Notes: generated by a model not told the origin, from the letters alone. DNA of 64,000 bases from CAWAND01 sp963807065 (GCA_963807065.1 CAWDZQ010000004.1:124001-188000); one strand, 5' to 3'. Positions 1-8,407 are shown, counted from the first letter of the stretch. A program made the numbers and translations.

Positions 1-1397
1 TCTGGCTTTACGATGACCCGGATCTCACGGCCAGCCTGCAATGCGTAGCTCTCGATGACGCCCCTGAACGAATTAGCGATGTCCTCTAACGCTCGAACTC
101 GCTTGATGTAATCTTCAAGGCTCTCACGGCGGGCGCCGGGCCGCGCCCCGCTGATGGCATCGGCCAATTCGACGATCACGGCTTCGACCAATTCCTGCTC
201 CACCTCGTGGTGGTGAGAGGCGATGATATTGACCACCTGGGCGTTAACCCCGTGCCGCCGGGCAAACTCGGCACCAATCGCAGCATGCGTGCCCTCGACT
301 TCATGGTCCATCGCTTTGCCAAGGTCGTGGAGCAGGCCGCCGGCGCGGGAAAGGTCCAAATCGGCCCCCAGCTCAGAGGCGATGACGCTCGCTATCTGCG
401 CCGTTTCCACGGCGTGCGCCAGTTGGTTCTGGCCGTAGGAGGTGCGGAACTTCAGGCGGCCCAGCTTCTTGATGATTTCAGGGTTGAGGCCGTGAACGCC
501 GGCCTCGTAAGCTGCCGACTCTCCTTCTTCGACCATCAGCTGGTCGACCTCTTCCCGCACTTGGCCCACGACCTTCTCGATCTGCGATGGGTGGATGCGC
601 CCGTCCAGCACCAGCGATTCCATCGAGCGCCGAGCGACCTCCCGCCGGACCGGATCGAAACATGAGATTGTGACCGCTTCCGGCGTGTCGTCGACGATCA
701 CGTCGACCCCGGCCGCCTGCTCGAAGGCGCGGATATTGCGGCCATTGCGCCCAATGATGCGTCCCTTCATGTCGTCCGAGGGCAGCGGCACGACGGAGAC
801 GGTGATCTCGGAAACGTGGTCGGAGGCCACACGCTGGATGGCGTCAGCGATCAGCTCCCGCGCCCGGCGCTCGCCTTCGACTTGGGCTTCCTCCTCAATC
901 TGACGGATGATGCGCAGCATATCCGCCCGTGCCTCCTGCTCGACTTCGTTCAACAAGTGCTGTTTGGCTTCTTCGCGGGTCATGCTGGAGACCCGTTCCA
1001 ACTCGGTCATGATCTCGGTGTGGCGTTCCTCAATTTCGTTAGCGCGCTTGTCGATGGCACCCTGACGTTTGCTGAGGGCTTGCTCGCGACCCTCCAGGTG
1101 CTCCAGTCGGTTGTCCAATTCTGCTCGGCGCCGCTGCAGCCTCTCGTCTTCGCGGTTGAGCTCCGTGCGCCGTCGAGTTGCCTCTGCTTCTGACGAGTCA
1201 CGGATCCTTAAGGCATCATCACGCGCCTTAAGTTCGATCTCCCGCGCCTGGTCTTTGGCGGCCTCGGTAATCTTCTCTGCTTCGGATTTCTTCTCTTGAA
1301 CCATCCGGCTGTGCTGCATCTGGCGGACGAAATAGCCAATCCCCGCGCCCACAGCCAGACTGATCACAATAGCCAGGATCAGCGTCGGTGTGTTCAC
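1..1397 (-). CDS. rny: Ribonuclease Y, C-terminus cut by window edge
   Basis: RNase Y is a membrane-anchored endoribonuclease that starts bulk mRNA decay. The visible 465 codons read: an N-terminal membrane helix (about residues 5-22), a long charged coiled coil, a KH domain with the GRIIGRNGRNIR motif, then an HD domain with LLHDLGKAMDHE. The family is usually about 510-520 residues, so only the tail is missing, beyond base 1. The start is GTG at 1397; its GTGA overlaps the recX stop, with GAGG about 7 bases upstream. That coupling places it last in a recA-recX-rny run. The frame is open at the window edge. Identification is from motifs and domain order, all directly visible. Confidence 0.95.
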   Translation of the reverse strand, partial: MNTPTLILAIVISLAVGAGIGYFVRQMQHSRMVQEKKSEAEKITEAAKDQAREIELKARDDALRIRDSSEAEATRRRTELNREDERLQRRRAELDNRLEHLEGREQALSKRQGAIDKRANEIEERHTEIMTELERVSSMTREEAKQHLLNEVEQEARADMLRIIRQIEEEAQVEGERRARELIADAIQRVASDHVSEITVSVVPLPSDDMKGRIIGRNGRNIRAFEQAAGVDVIVDDTPEAVTISCFDPVRREVARRSMESLVLDGRIHPSQIEKVVGQVREEVDQLMVEEGESAAYEAGVHGLNPEIIKKLGRLKFRTSYGQNQLAHAVETAQIASVIASELGADLDLSRAGGLLHDLGKAMDHEVEGTHAAIGAEFARRHGVNAQVVNIIASHHHEVEQELVEAVIVELADAISGARPGARRESLEDYIKRVRALEDIANSFRGVIESYALQAGREIRVIVKP

Positions 1398-2026
1398 TCA
1401 CGATCCTCACTTTCCCTTCCAGCGACCTCACGCCAAACACGTGGTATCACCGTTCGGATTTGGTGGTTATGAAACCCGCGCCGCGACAGGTAGCCGCGCA
1501 TGCGCTTGTGAAATAATTCCCAATCGAGGCCTTGATAGCGGTGAGCGGCCTTTTGTGCCGCTCGATAAACGGCCTCATCCTCATCCAGGTCCGAGAGCGC
1601 CTGTTCAATCACCTGCCTCGATACACCCTTACCTCGAAGCTCGGCCCTCAGCGCAGCCGCACCCCTGGGCCGAAAAGCCATGCGGTTTTCAACCCACGCT
1701 TGGGCAAAGGCCCGGTCATCCGCCAACCCGGCCAGGCGAAGGCGCTCGATGACCCCTTCCTGGGCCGCCTCTGATATGTCCTTTCGGCGCAGGAACCGCC
1801 TGAGTTCTTGCTCGGATCGCAACCGGCGCGCCACCCATCTCGTCGCCCACCGATAGCTCGATTCCACCTCGTCTTCAGCCTGCAGCTCAGCGATACGCTC
1901 CGGGCCGAGACGCTGGCCGAGCTTGAGGCCGACCGCCAGGATCTTGGCCAGCCCAAAGGCGAATTCGCCGTCCAATTCGACACTCACCCGGTCCTTGTTT
2001 CGTCTTTGGAGCCGAATGGCCGTCAC
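1394..2026 (-). CDS. recX: Regulatory protein RecX
   Basis: RecX binds RecA filaments and limits recombinase activity. The product (210 residues from the preferred GTG at 2026) opens with the family-typical N-terminus TAIRLQRRNKDRVSVELDGE and continues with three-helix RecX repeats (YRWATRWVARRLRSEQELRR, then DDRAFAQAWVENR). An upstream TTG at 2164 would give 256 residues, but the extra 46 residues do not look like RecX and would put an 11-bp hairpin (2062-2098) inside the coding region, so the shorter form is preferred. The start codon remains uncertain because the nearest Shine-Dalgarno-like run (AGGGG) is only 2 bases away. The gene follows recA and is translationally coupled to rny. Confidence 0.88.
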   Translation of the reverse strand: MTAIRLQRRNKDRVSVELDGEFAFGLAKILAVGLKLGQRLGPERIAELQAEDEVESSYRWATRWVARRLRSEQELRRFLRRKDISEAAQEGVIERLRLAGLADDRAFAQAWVENRMAFRPRGAAALRAELRGKGVSRQVIEQALSDLDEDEAVYRAAQKAAHRYQGLDWELFHKRMRGYLSRRGFHNHQIRTVIPRVWREVAGRESEDRE

Positions 2027-2061
2027 TTCCCCTTGCGTCGGATGCCTCCCGTCGATAACCA

Positions 2062-2098
2062 GCGAGCCGCGTCCCGGGATAACCCGAACGCGGCTCGC
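2062..2098 (-). promoter_or_regulatory. Strong hairpin between recA and recX
   Basis: Perfect 11-bp inverted repeat (arms 2062-2072 and 2088-2098, GCGAGCCGCGT and complement) with a nested CGGG/CCCG in the loop. It has no U-run on the minus strand, so it looks like an attenuating or stabilising hairpin rather than a full terminator. In other bacteria a partial terminator between recA and recX keeps RecX low; a similar role here is inference. Confidence 0.5.
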
Positions 2099-2345
2099 GC
2101 AACGAACCCGACAATCGTGTGTATCGGTCGTATGTGATTTGACGCCGCTTGGCGTAAGGCCCAAAGCCTACAGGCCAGCAACGTTACGATGACGCCTCTG
2201 CGTTATGAGGCTTGATCCAGCTTCGTCACCTTCCGCTTCAAATCCAACCACACATCTGCGGTGTCAAATCGCATTCTCGTGTTTATCGCAACGCCAGGCC
2301 GCGCTCTTAGGTCTTGGACCCCCTGCGCAGCACCTTAGATTGTTC

Positions 2346-2365
2346 GGCGCCCGATGGTGGGCGCC
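2346..2365 (-). terminator. Hairpin directly after recA stop
   Basis: Arms GGCGCCC and GGGCGCC (7 bp, 6-base loop) abut the recA stop codon on the minus strand. The following bases are not U-rich, so at most this is a weak terminator or an mRNA 3-prime stabiliser. Confidence 0.4.
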
Positions 2366-3388
2366 TCAGGCCTCAACATCCTCGAATTCTGGTTCAGTTG
2401 TCGGCAGATCTGCTGCCGTACGGATAGCTTCTTCTAATGATTGCGCCAGCTCGGGGTTGTCTCGCAGGTACTCCTTGGCGTTCTCTCGCCCCTGCCCCAG
2501 CCGGGTTTCACCATACGAATAATACGACCCCCGCTTTTCGATCAGGTCCGTCTCCACCCCGATGTCCAATAGATCCCCCGCCTTCGAGATCCCCTCGTTG
2601 TACATGATGTCGAACTCCGCCACCCGAAACGGCGGCGCTACCTTGTTCTTCACCACCCGCACCCGCGCCCGGTTCCCAACGATCTCCTGCCCCACTTTGA
2701 TGCTCTCGATCCGCCTCACATCCAACCTCACCGACGCATAGTACTTCAACGCCACCCCCCCCGTCGTCGTCTCCGGGTTCCCAAACATCACCCCTATCTT
2801 CTGCCTCAACTGGTTGGTGAAGATCACCGCCGTGTTCGTCTGCTTGATCGCCCCCGACAGCTTCCTCAGCGCCTGGCTCATCAGCCGCGCCTGCGCCCCC
2901 ATCGTGGCGTCCCCCATGTCCCCCTCAATCTCCGCCCGCGGCACCAACGCCGCCACCGAGTCGATCACCACCACGTCCACCGCCCCGCTCCTCACCAGCG
3001 TCTCGGCAATCTCCAGCGCCTGCTCCCCCATGTCCGGCTGCGAGATGTACAGATTGTCAATGTCCACCCCGCACCGCTTGGCATACGCCGGGTCCAGCGC
3101 ATGCTCCATATCGATGTACGCACACACGCCCCCCAGCCTCTGCGCTTCGGCCACGATGTGCTGGCACAGCGTCGTCTTCCCCGACGCCTCGGGACCGTAG
3201 ATCTCCGTTACTCTCCCCCGCGGAATCCCCCCCACCCCCAGCGCCAGATCCAGCGCCAGCGATCCCGTCGGAATCGCCGCCACCGCCTGGTGCGCCGATT
3301 CCCCCAACCGCATCACCGCCCCGTCGCCATATTGTTTCTTGATGCGATCAACCGCCGCGTCAAGGGCTTTTTCGCGTTCTGTGGACAT
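2366..3388 (-). CDS. recA: Recombinase RecA
   Basis: RecA is the strand-exchange ATPase of homologous recombination and the SOS co-protease. The 340-residue product is full length. It has Walker A GPEASGKTT at residues 65-73, Walker B in VDVVVIDSVAALVP, the L2 region TNQLRQKIGVMFGNPETTTGG, and a short acidic C-terminal tail. The ATG at 3388 lies about 36 bases from a predicted transcription start (promoter 3431-3459). Codon use is odd: from about residue 40 to 260 nearly every codon ends in G (GGG, GCG, CTG, GTG, CGG), unlike aspS upstream or recX downstream, which prefer C. No SOS box could be recognised. Confidence 0.98.
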   Translation of the reverse strand: MSTEREKALDAAVDRIKKQYGDGAVMRLGESAHQAVAAIPTGSLALDLALGVGGIPRGRVTEIYGPEASGKTTLCQHIVAEAQRLGGVCAYIDMEHALDPAYAKRCGVDIDNLYISQPDMGEQALEIAETLVRSGAVDVVVIDSVAALVPRAEIEGDMGDATMGAQARLMSQALRKLSGAIKQTNTAVIFTNQLRQKIGVMFGNPETTTGGVALKYYASVRLDVRRIESIKVGQEIVGNRARVRVVKNKVAPPFRVAEFDIMYNEGISKAGDLLDIGVETDLIEKRGSYYSYGETRLGQGRENAKEYLRDNPELAQSLEEAIRTAADLPTTEPEFEDVEA

Positions 3389-3430
3389 TGGGATGGACTT
3401 CAGCCTCTTTTAAGACAACCTAGTACGGGA

Positions 3431-3459
3431 AGTCTACCTGAGATTAAAAGCCAGCGCAA
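3431..3459 (-). promoter_or_regulatory. Candidate recA promoter
   Basis: Minus-strand TTGCGC (3459-3454), 17-base spacer, TAGACT (3436-3431). It lies between the 6S terminator and the recA start, where a promoter is needed. Moderate match to the sigma-70 consensus. Confidence 0.5.
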
Positions 3460-3490
3460 GACGACGACCCTCCGAGGACCGTCGCGGATC

Positions 3491-3523
3491 AAAAAGAGGG
3501 ATGCGAGCCTCTCCGCATCCCTC
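3491..3523 (-). terminator. Rho-independent terminator after 6S RNA
   Basis: Perfect 10-bp stem (arms 3514-3523 and 3496-3505, GAGGGATGCG and complement), 8-base loop, followed on the minus strand by five Us (3495-3491). It ends the aspS/6S transcript before recA. Confidence 0.9.
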
Positions 3524-3571
3524 AAACGAGGTCAAAAATTCTCTCTCGGCGCCTTTCAGAAAACCCCCGCC

Positions 3572-3728
3572 ATGCCGTGTGCCGCCAGGTTTTGAACCTG
3601 CTATTGCAGGTGGGGACCTACTCGTGCGTTTCGCCTTGGCCGCAGCCTATCGCGTCACACACCGAAGATCGGTTCCCTCTTATTTACTGTTGGCTCAAAA
3701 CGATATGCCGCATCACGAACACGGCAGG
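3572..3728 (-). ncRNA. ssrS: 6S RNA (SsrS) candidate
   Basis: 6S RNA is a long hairpin that mimics an open promoter and binds housekeeping RNA polymerase. On the minus strand this roughly 157-base segment has a closing stem GCCGUGU pairing with ACACGGC at its two ends. It shows 6S-like elements on the 5-prime side (UUUUGAGCCAACA, then GAGGGAACC) and the 3-prime side (AGGUUCAAAACCUGGCGGCA). It contains no credible ORF and is followed by a U-tailed terminator. In Bacillus subtilis a 6S gene also lies next to aspS, which supports the call. Ends are approximate. A covariance-model search was not possible, so the family is assigned from pattern and position. Confidence 0.72.
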
Positions 3729-3752
3729 GTCTGACTCTATGTATACCACGAC

Positions 3753-5555
3753 TCATTTCGCGTTGGCAATGGAATCGGCCCGGTCGCTCGGCGCGTCGAC
3801 CCTGAGGTGCAGCTCGTCGAGCTGTTCCGGTGAGGCCGGCGAGGGCGCGGCGGCCATAACGTCCCTTGCCGCTTGGTTCTTCGGGAAGGCGATCACCTGG
3901 CGGATGTTAGGCTCATCGGCCAAGAGCATCACCAGACGATCAATGCCGGAGGCAATGCCGCCGTGGGGTGGTGCTCCATACTCGAAGGCGTCCAGCATGT
4001 GGCCAAAAAGCTCACGGGCCGTCTCCAGATCTTGCCCGATCAAGGGGAAGATCTTTTCCTGGAGCTGCCGGTCATGAATTCGGATGCTGCCCCCCGCCAC
4101 TTCGTTGCCATTCAAGATCATGTCGTACTGCGAGCCACGCACGGCCCCGGGGTCGGAATCCAACAGGGCGACATCCTCCTCGAGAGGCATGGTGAATTGG
4201 TGTTGGCTTGGATCCCATCGGGACTCGTCTTCGTTCCAGGTCATCAAGGGGAAGTCGATCACCCAGCAGAACGCCAGCACTTCCGGATCGCGCAATCCGA
4301 GGCTGTCACCCAGGTGTTCGCGAAGCCGCCCCAAGGAGCTGAAGACGACGTCCGGCTGATCAGCCACACACAGGAGCAGATCCCCCGGCTGAAGCCCCGC
4401 CCGGCGGCGTAGCTCCTCCAGGGTCTGTTCCGAGAGGAACTTCGCGAACGATGAGCGCTCCTGGCCATCGTCGTCGATCGCCAGGTAGGCCAGACCTCTG
4501 GCGCCGAAAGGCGCCACGTAAGCTGTCAACTCGTCGATTTGGCGCCGGCTGTAGTCCCCGCAGCCGCGCGCATTGATTGCGCGCACGTGGCCACCGGCTG
4601 CTACGGCCTTCTCAAACACCTGGAAGCCGCTCGTTGCGGCCATGTCGGTCAGATCGATCAGCTCCATGCCAAAACGGAGATCGGGATTGTCTTTTCCGAA
4701 CCGCCGCATCGCCTCAGGGTAGGTCAAGCGAGGCCACGGCGAAGCCAACAAGTGTTTGTGCGGAACCAATTCAGCCACCATCGACGTGTACATTGGCTCT
4801 ACCAGATCCAGGATATCCTCCCGCCGCACGAACGACATTTCGATGTCGAGCTGGGTAAACTCAGGTTGCCGGTCTCCCCGCTGATCTTCGTCCCGGAAAC
4901 AGCGGGCGATCTGAAAGTACTTCTCCATGCCCGCCACCATGAGCAGCTGCTTCAGTTGTTGGGGGGATTGCGGTAGAGCGTAAAACTCACCCGGATAGAG
5001 CCGGGATGGCACCAGGTAATCGCGCGCACCCTCAGGCGTGGTCTTAAAAAGAATGGGGGTCTCGATTTCCCAAAAACCACGTTCATCTAGCGCATCGCGA
5101 ATGTATTTAATGACACGATGGCGAAGTTCGAGGTTGCGCTGGAGGCGTTCACGGCGCAAATCCAGGTAGCGATACCTGAGACGCACATTTTCGTCGACCT
5201 CGGTCTCTTCGTTGACCGGAAAGGGGGGTGTTTTGCTGGGGTTGAGAATGGTCAGTTCGTGCGCCTCGACCTCAATCTCTCCGGTCGGCATATCGGGGTT
5301 CTGGCTGCCTTCGGGCCGGCGGCGCACCTTGCCTGTCACTTGAATTACCCATTCCGGGCGCACCAGCTCGGCCTGCTGATGGGCGTCGGCTGACAGGTCG
5401 GGATTGGCGACCACCTGGACCAAACCGGACCGATCTCTTAGGTCCAGGAACGTCACCCCGCCGTGATCCCGACGCCGGTGAACCCATCCGGCAAGCACGA
5501 CCTGATCGCCGGTGTGTTCAGCGGTTAGCTCTCCGCAGTTGTGGGTCTTATACAT
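3753..5555 (-). CDS. aspS: Aspartate--tRNA ligase
   Basis: Class II synthetase that charges tRNA-Asp. The 600-residue length matches bacterial AspRS. Visible are the N-terminal OB-fold anticodon domain (VVLAGWVHRRRDHGGVTFLD), motif 2 (FRDEDQRGDRQPEFTQLDIE, about residue 215-235), a GAD insertion in the middle, and motif 3 (GIASGIDRLVMLLADEP) near the C-terminus. ATG at 5555 follows GGGAGG by four bases. The gene has its own strong promoter (5735-5764) and a leader holding a terminator just before the ribosome binding site, so expression is probably set by attenuation. Whether it also charges tRNA-Asn is not visible here. Confidence 0.97.
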   Translation of the reverse strand: MYKTHNCGELTAEHTGDQVVLAGWVHRRRDHGGVTFLDLRDRSGLVQVVANPDLSADAHQQAELVRPEWVIQVTGKVRRRPEGSQNPDMPTGEIEVEAHELTILNPSKTPPFPVNEETEVDENVRLRYRYLDLRRERLQRNLELRHRVIKYIRDALDERGFWEIETPILFKTTPEGARDYLVPSRLYPGEFYALPQSPQQLKQLLMVAGMEKYFQIARCFRDEDQRGDRQPEFTQLDIEMSFVRREDILDLVEPMYTSMVAELVPHKHLLASPWPRLTYPEAMRRFGKDNPDLRFGMELIDLTDMAATSGFQVFEKAVAAGGHVRAINARGCGDYSRRQIDELTAYVAPFGARGLAYLAIDDDGQERSSFAKFLSEQTLEELRRRAGLQPGDLLLCVADQPDVVFSSLGRLREHLGDSLGLRDPEVLAFCWVIDFPLMTWNEDESRWDPSQHQFTMPLEEDVALLDSDPGAVRGSQYDMILNGNEVAGGSIRIHDRQLQEKIFPLIGQDLETARELFGHMLDAFEYGAPPHGGIASGIDRLVMLLADEPNIRQVIAFPKNQAARDVMAAAPSPASPEQLDELHLRVDAPSDRADSIANAK

Positions 5556-5569
5556 GCTGCCTCCCGATC

Positions 5570-5608
5570 AAAAAAAGGCGCCGCCCGAGTTGTCGCATTC
5601 GGGCGGCG
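5570..5608 (-). terminator. Leader terminator immediately before aspS
   Basis: Perfect 10-bp stem (arms 5599-5608 and 5579-5588) with a 10-base loop, then GCC and seven Us on the minus strand, ending only about 15 bases before the aspS start. Because a strong promoter lies upstream (5735-5764), this acts inside the aspS leader rather than only ending the previous gene. Confidence 0.85.
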
Positions 5609-5734
5609 GAGGGGTCATCACCCGCGGGGTTACTTTGCGGAGATGCCTGCCTTCCGCCGCCGCGGATTCAAATTCGTGTCGGGGTCTTGCACCATCGAAA
5701 CTCGATTCATGGATTTAGCCTTCAGGTGGCGGCG
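5609..5734 (-). promoter_or_regulatory. aspS leader with antiterminator candidate
   Basis: About 160 bases of untranslated leader run from the promoter to aspS. Minus-strand GGCGGCGGA (5661-5653) is the exact complement of UCCGCCGCC, which overlaps the 5-prime arm of the leader terminator, so the two structures are mutually exclusive. That is the layout of an attenuator. The canonical T-box sequence (AGGGUGGNACCGCG) is not present; the nearest stretch reads AGUAACCCCGCGGGU. Type of signal unknown. Confidence 0.55.
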
Positions 5735-5764
5735 ATTATAGCATTCGAATTTCCCGCGGGTCAA
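5735..5764 (-). promoter_or_regulatory. aspS promoter
   Basis: Minus-strand TTGACC (5764-5759), 18-base spacer, perfect TATAAT (5740-5735). The -35 box overlaps the stop codon of the response regulator gene. Confidence 0.8.
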
Positions 5765-6150
5765 CGCGTTTCTTCCGCCCCCGGCCCGAGTGCCGCCTCC
5801 AGGCCTTCCAACAAATCAGCCTTGGAGATCGGCTTCATCAGGTAGACATTGGCTCCAGCATCCATCCCGGCCTGCACGTCTTCCGGCTGGCTCATGGCGG
5901 AGGCGATCACGATCGGAAGATCGCTCAGATCTGGTTCGCGTCGGATGTACCGACACAGCTCGAGGCCCGAAAGCCCGGACATCATCACATCCACCAACAC
6001 CAAGGTGGGGCGGTGCTGCTGGATGGCCCGGATGGCCGTTCCGGTGCCGTGTACAACGACCGTCCGATAGCCCTCGTTCTCAAGCATCAGGCTGAACATC
6101 TCGGCCGTTGTGGCTTCGTCGTCGACGATCAGGATGGTCATTCCGTCCAA
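5761..6150 (-). CDS. Single-domain response regulator (CheY-like)
   Basis: Stand-alone receiver domain with no output domain. It has the acidic pair in LIVDDE, the phospho-acceptor Asp in VLVDVMMSG, a Ser in place of the usual Thr (VIASAMS), and the conserved Lys in LMKPIS. The preferred start is TTG at 6150 because GGAGG lies five bases upstream (129 residues); ATG at 6141 is also possible, and GTG at 6201 would add an unrelated N-terminus without a binding site. No kinase gene is nearby, so its partner is unknown. It probably acts by protein-protein contact. Confidence 0.85.
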   Translation of the reverse strand: MDGMTILIVDDEATTAEMFSLMLENEGYRTVVVHGTGTAIRAIQQHRPTLVLVDVMMSGLSGLELCRYIRREPDLSDLPIVIASAMSQPEDVQAGMDAGANVYLMKPISKADLLEGLEAALGPGAEETR

Positions 6151-6250
6151 GTTGACCTCCGCTGAGCCGGCTCTCGCCGGAATTCGGAGTATACCTGACA
6201 CCTATCAGCCCAGCAATGAGCGGGGAGGGAAGGCTGGCCCTTCATCCGGC

Positions 6251-7588
6251 TCATGGCTGGCCCTTCAACCAGTCCAGATCCTGCTGGGTGTCGAGATCGA
6301 AGAACCCCCGCGCCTCAGCTTTGATGGTCAATATGTCGAACTGGTCGAACACCGCCCGGCCGCCTTTATCCCCCTCAACCTGAACCAGGGCGCTGAAGGT
6401 TGAGCGATCGAAGAGTACCGGATTGCCACGCCGCCCCTCCGCATTGGGCACGACGATTGGCGCCAGGCTCGAAGCGTGAGCCCGAACAAGAGCCTGGATA
6501 AGCGCCGGATCGACGAGCGGCATATCACCCAGCAGAAACACGGCGGCTTCCACATGGTTTCGTATCGCGTTCAGTCCCAGCCGCATCGATGCCGATTGGC
6601 CCGCGCGCCAATCCTGGTTAAACACCGATCGCACGCGCAAGTCGGCGATCGCCTGGCGCGCCTCCTCGGCATGGTCCCCCAACACCACCACGATCGGCCG
6701 GAGACCGCCCGCCGACGCAGCGCGTACGGCATACCGCAGGAGCGGCTCGCCCTTCCAGACCTCGAGAAGCTTCGGACGGCCCAAGCGCTGGGAGCCGCCG
6801 GCGGCCAAGATCACCCCGCCGATCCGGCCGAGCACCTGCTGGACCGGATCGGCGCTGGCCAGCGACGCCAGGATCACCGCTTGCACCTCGTCGGCTTGCA
6901 ACAGCAGGTCGGCACAGCTCGCGGCCAATGCCAGCCGCCCCGGATTATCGACCTGGTTGATGAGCACACGCCCTTCGGCCTGCGGCGGCCGCCCTTTCAG
7001 CCCGCCAACCGGCGACAAGACCAGCTTGGCGACGCGTTCTGGCGTGAGATCCATGCCGAAACTGATCCCGAGGAGCTTAGCAGCCAGCTCTGGACGATAG
7101 ACCCAATCGTCAGATAGCGGTCGGCCAAAGCTGGCCGCACCCACGACGGGCACAAGAGTGTTTGTGAAATTTGGCACAAGCGGTTCGTGATCCGCCGGCG
7201 CTTTGAGGGATTTACCGCGGGATCCGTCGGCTTCGATCGCCAACACGGCTCCGGACTTCCGGGCGAGCTGTTGAAGCTGGTTCAACTGCGTCTCGCCGGG
7301 AGAGGTCCAGCGGAGTTCGCCCTCGAGGCGGGGTCCGGTCACGAGCAGGCTCCGATGGCGTGCCAATTCGGCGTCGACGCGTGCCATTCCGGACGCAGGG
7401 GGCAACGCAATGTGCGCCTCGGCCAGATCGGCCTGCTCGATCCCCAGGTGGGTTGTCGTGGTCAGCAGCACGCGAGCTTCCGCCGAGGCTTCGCCAGCCA
7501 GAGTGCGCAGGGCGCTCGACTTTCCGCCAGCACCAGTGAAAGACGTTGTCGAGCCAGCGGTGACCCGCAGCGCCTTGGAGAGTCGCAC
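6251..7588 (-). CDS. YqeC-MocA fusion: Se-dependent hydroxylase maturase
   Basis: Two families that are usually separate are joined. Residues 1 to about 245 match YqeC, the accessory protein of selenium-dependent molybdenum hydroxylases, with the P-loop-like GAGGKSS at 19-25 and AIEADGSRGKSLKAP near 117-131. Residues about 255-445 are a MocA/MobA-like cytidylyl- or guanylyltransferase with LAAGGSQRLGRPK at 261-273 and FLLGDMPLVDP. Such enzymes add CMP or GMP to molybdopterin. GTG at 7588 directly follows the yqeB stop. It is the last gene of the xdh run, so it probably matures the molybdenum cofactor of the neighbouring hydroxylase. Domain assignment is strong; the nucleotide used is unknown. 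Confidence 0.88.
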   Translation of the reverse strand: MRLSKALRVTAGSTTSFTGAGGKSSALRTLAGEASAEARVLLTTTTHLGIEQADLAEAHIALPPASGMARVDAELARHRSLLVTGPRLEGELRWTSPGETQLNQLQQLARKSGAVLAIEADGSRGKSLKAPADHEPLVPNFTNTLVPVVGAASFGRPLSDDWVYRPELAAKLLGISFGMDLTPERVAKLVLSPVGGLKGRPPQAEGRVLINQVDNPGRLALAASCADLLLQADEVQAVILASLASADPVQQVLGRIGGVILAAGGSQRLGRPKLLEVWKGEPLLRYAVRAASAGGLRPIVVVLGDHAEEARQAIADLRVRSVFNQDWRAGQSASMRLGLNAIRNHVEAAVFLLGDMPLVDPALIQALVRAHASSLAPIVVPNAEGRRGNPVLFDRSTFSALVQVEGDKGGRAVFDQFDILTIKAEARGFFDLDTQQDLDWLKGQP

Positions 7589-8407
7589 TCAAACCGCCAG
7601 CCGACGTCGAATCTCGGACCTGGACAGCAGGGCTTCTAGAACACCGCCCCCTACGGCCAGGGATTTGTCGGATATCTGGATGCAGTAACTGGGTTCGCCG
7701 CGAGGGTCTAGATCGCCGATCTTCATGCCTTCCCGCACTTCAAGATCGTCGTGGATCAGCCCGCGCAGCACCCCGTCAAAGGCTGCCTTCACGGGTCGGC
7801 CGCCAACGGTGGCGATGGTTTCCCCCCGCTGCACCAGTTCCCCGAGGACAGCCTCCGACGCCAGAATCCCGTCCGCCGGCGCACGCAGGACTCGGTCAAC
7901 ATCGTATCCCCAGACCGACTCGGGAATGCCCGTATCGGCTTCGGCCGAGCCTTCCCAATAGACGCGCCCCATATGGTGCCCACGATTGGTTTCCACGACG
8001 GCGTGACAATCCTTACCGGCAGTAAAGCCAGGCCCGAGCCCGATGACCATCGGCCCGGCCGTAAGCAGAAGCTCGGGGGGACGTTTGCGCATCCGGCCAT
8101 CGACCAGGCCGGTCCAATCACCGCTTGACAACAACCGCGCTTCCGGGTCGGCGATCACCGGAACCGCTCCGGCATCAAACGCGGCCTGGATGCCGCTCTC
8201 GTCCAATGCTCGGACGCCGCGCATGCCCTCGATTTCCACGGCCCCGGCGTAGATCGCCTCTGCCAAGGCCACCAAACGTCGTACGGCCAGGGGCTGCTCA
8301 ATTTCGGAGACAAGCACGGAAAAGCCAGCTTGATGCAGGCGGTAGACGACGCCAGTCGCCAGGTCCCCTCCGCCACGAACAAATATCCGGGGGCCGGATT
8401 CGGTCAT
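7589..8407 (-). CDS. yqeB: YqeB family Se-dependent molybdenum hydroxylase maturase
   Basis: 272 residues of the YqeB (EF2563) family, a marker of selenium-dependent molybdenum hydroxylases. Visible are the N-terminal nucleotide-binding-like IFVRGGGDLATGV, the family core GPMVIGLGPGFTAGKDCHAV and ETNRGHHMGRV, and a C-terminal biotinyl-like barrel (DGILASEAVLGELVQRGE). The start is ATG at 8407, whose ATGA overlaps the stop of the Mo subunit gene; a longer frame to 8473 exists but would overlap that gene deeply. Its exact chemistry is not established. Presence with yqeC suggests the hydroxylase here carries a labile selenium ligand; selD and other selenium genes are not in the window. Confidence 0.9.
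   Translation of the reverse strand: MTESGPRIFVRGGGDLATGVVYRLHQAGFSVLVSEIEQPLAVRRLVALAEAIYAGAVEIEGMRGVRALDESGIQAAFDAGAVPVIADPEARLLSSGDWTGLVDGRMRKRPPELLLTAGPMVIGLGPGFTAGKDCHAVVETNRGHHMGRVYWEGSAEADTGIPESVWGYDVDRVLRAPADGILASEAVLGELVQRGETIATVGGRPVKAAFDGVLRGLIHDDLEVREGMKIGDLDPRGEPSYCIQISDKSLAVGGGVLEALLSRSEIRRRLAV

Noticed and set aside
3389..3490. LexA/SOS box before recA
   Set aside because: No palindrome matching a known LexA site was seen between the promoter candidate and the start codon.
5620..5650. T-box in the aspS leader
   Set aside because: The conserved T-box core with UGGN is absent; only part of the pattern (ACCCCGCGGGU) is similar. Kept as an undefined attenuator.
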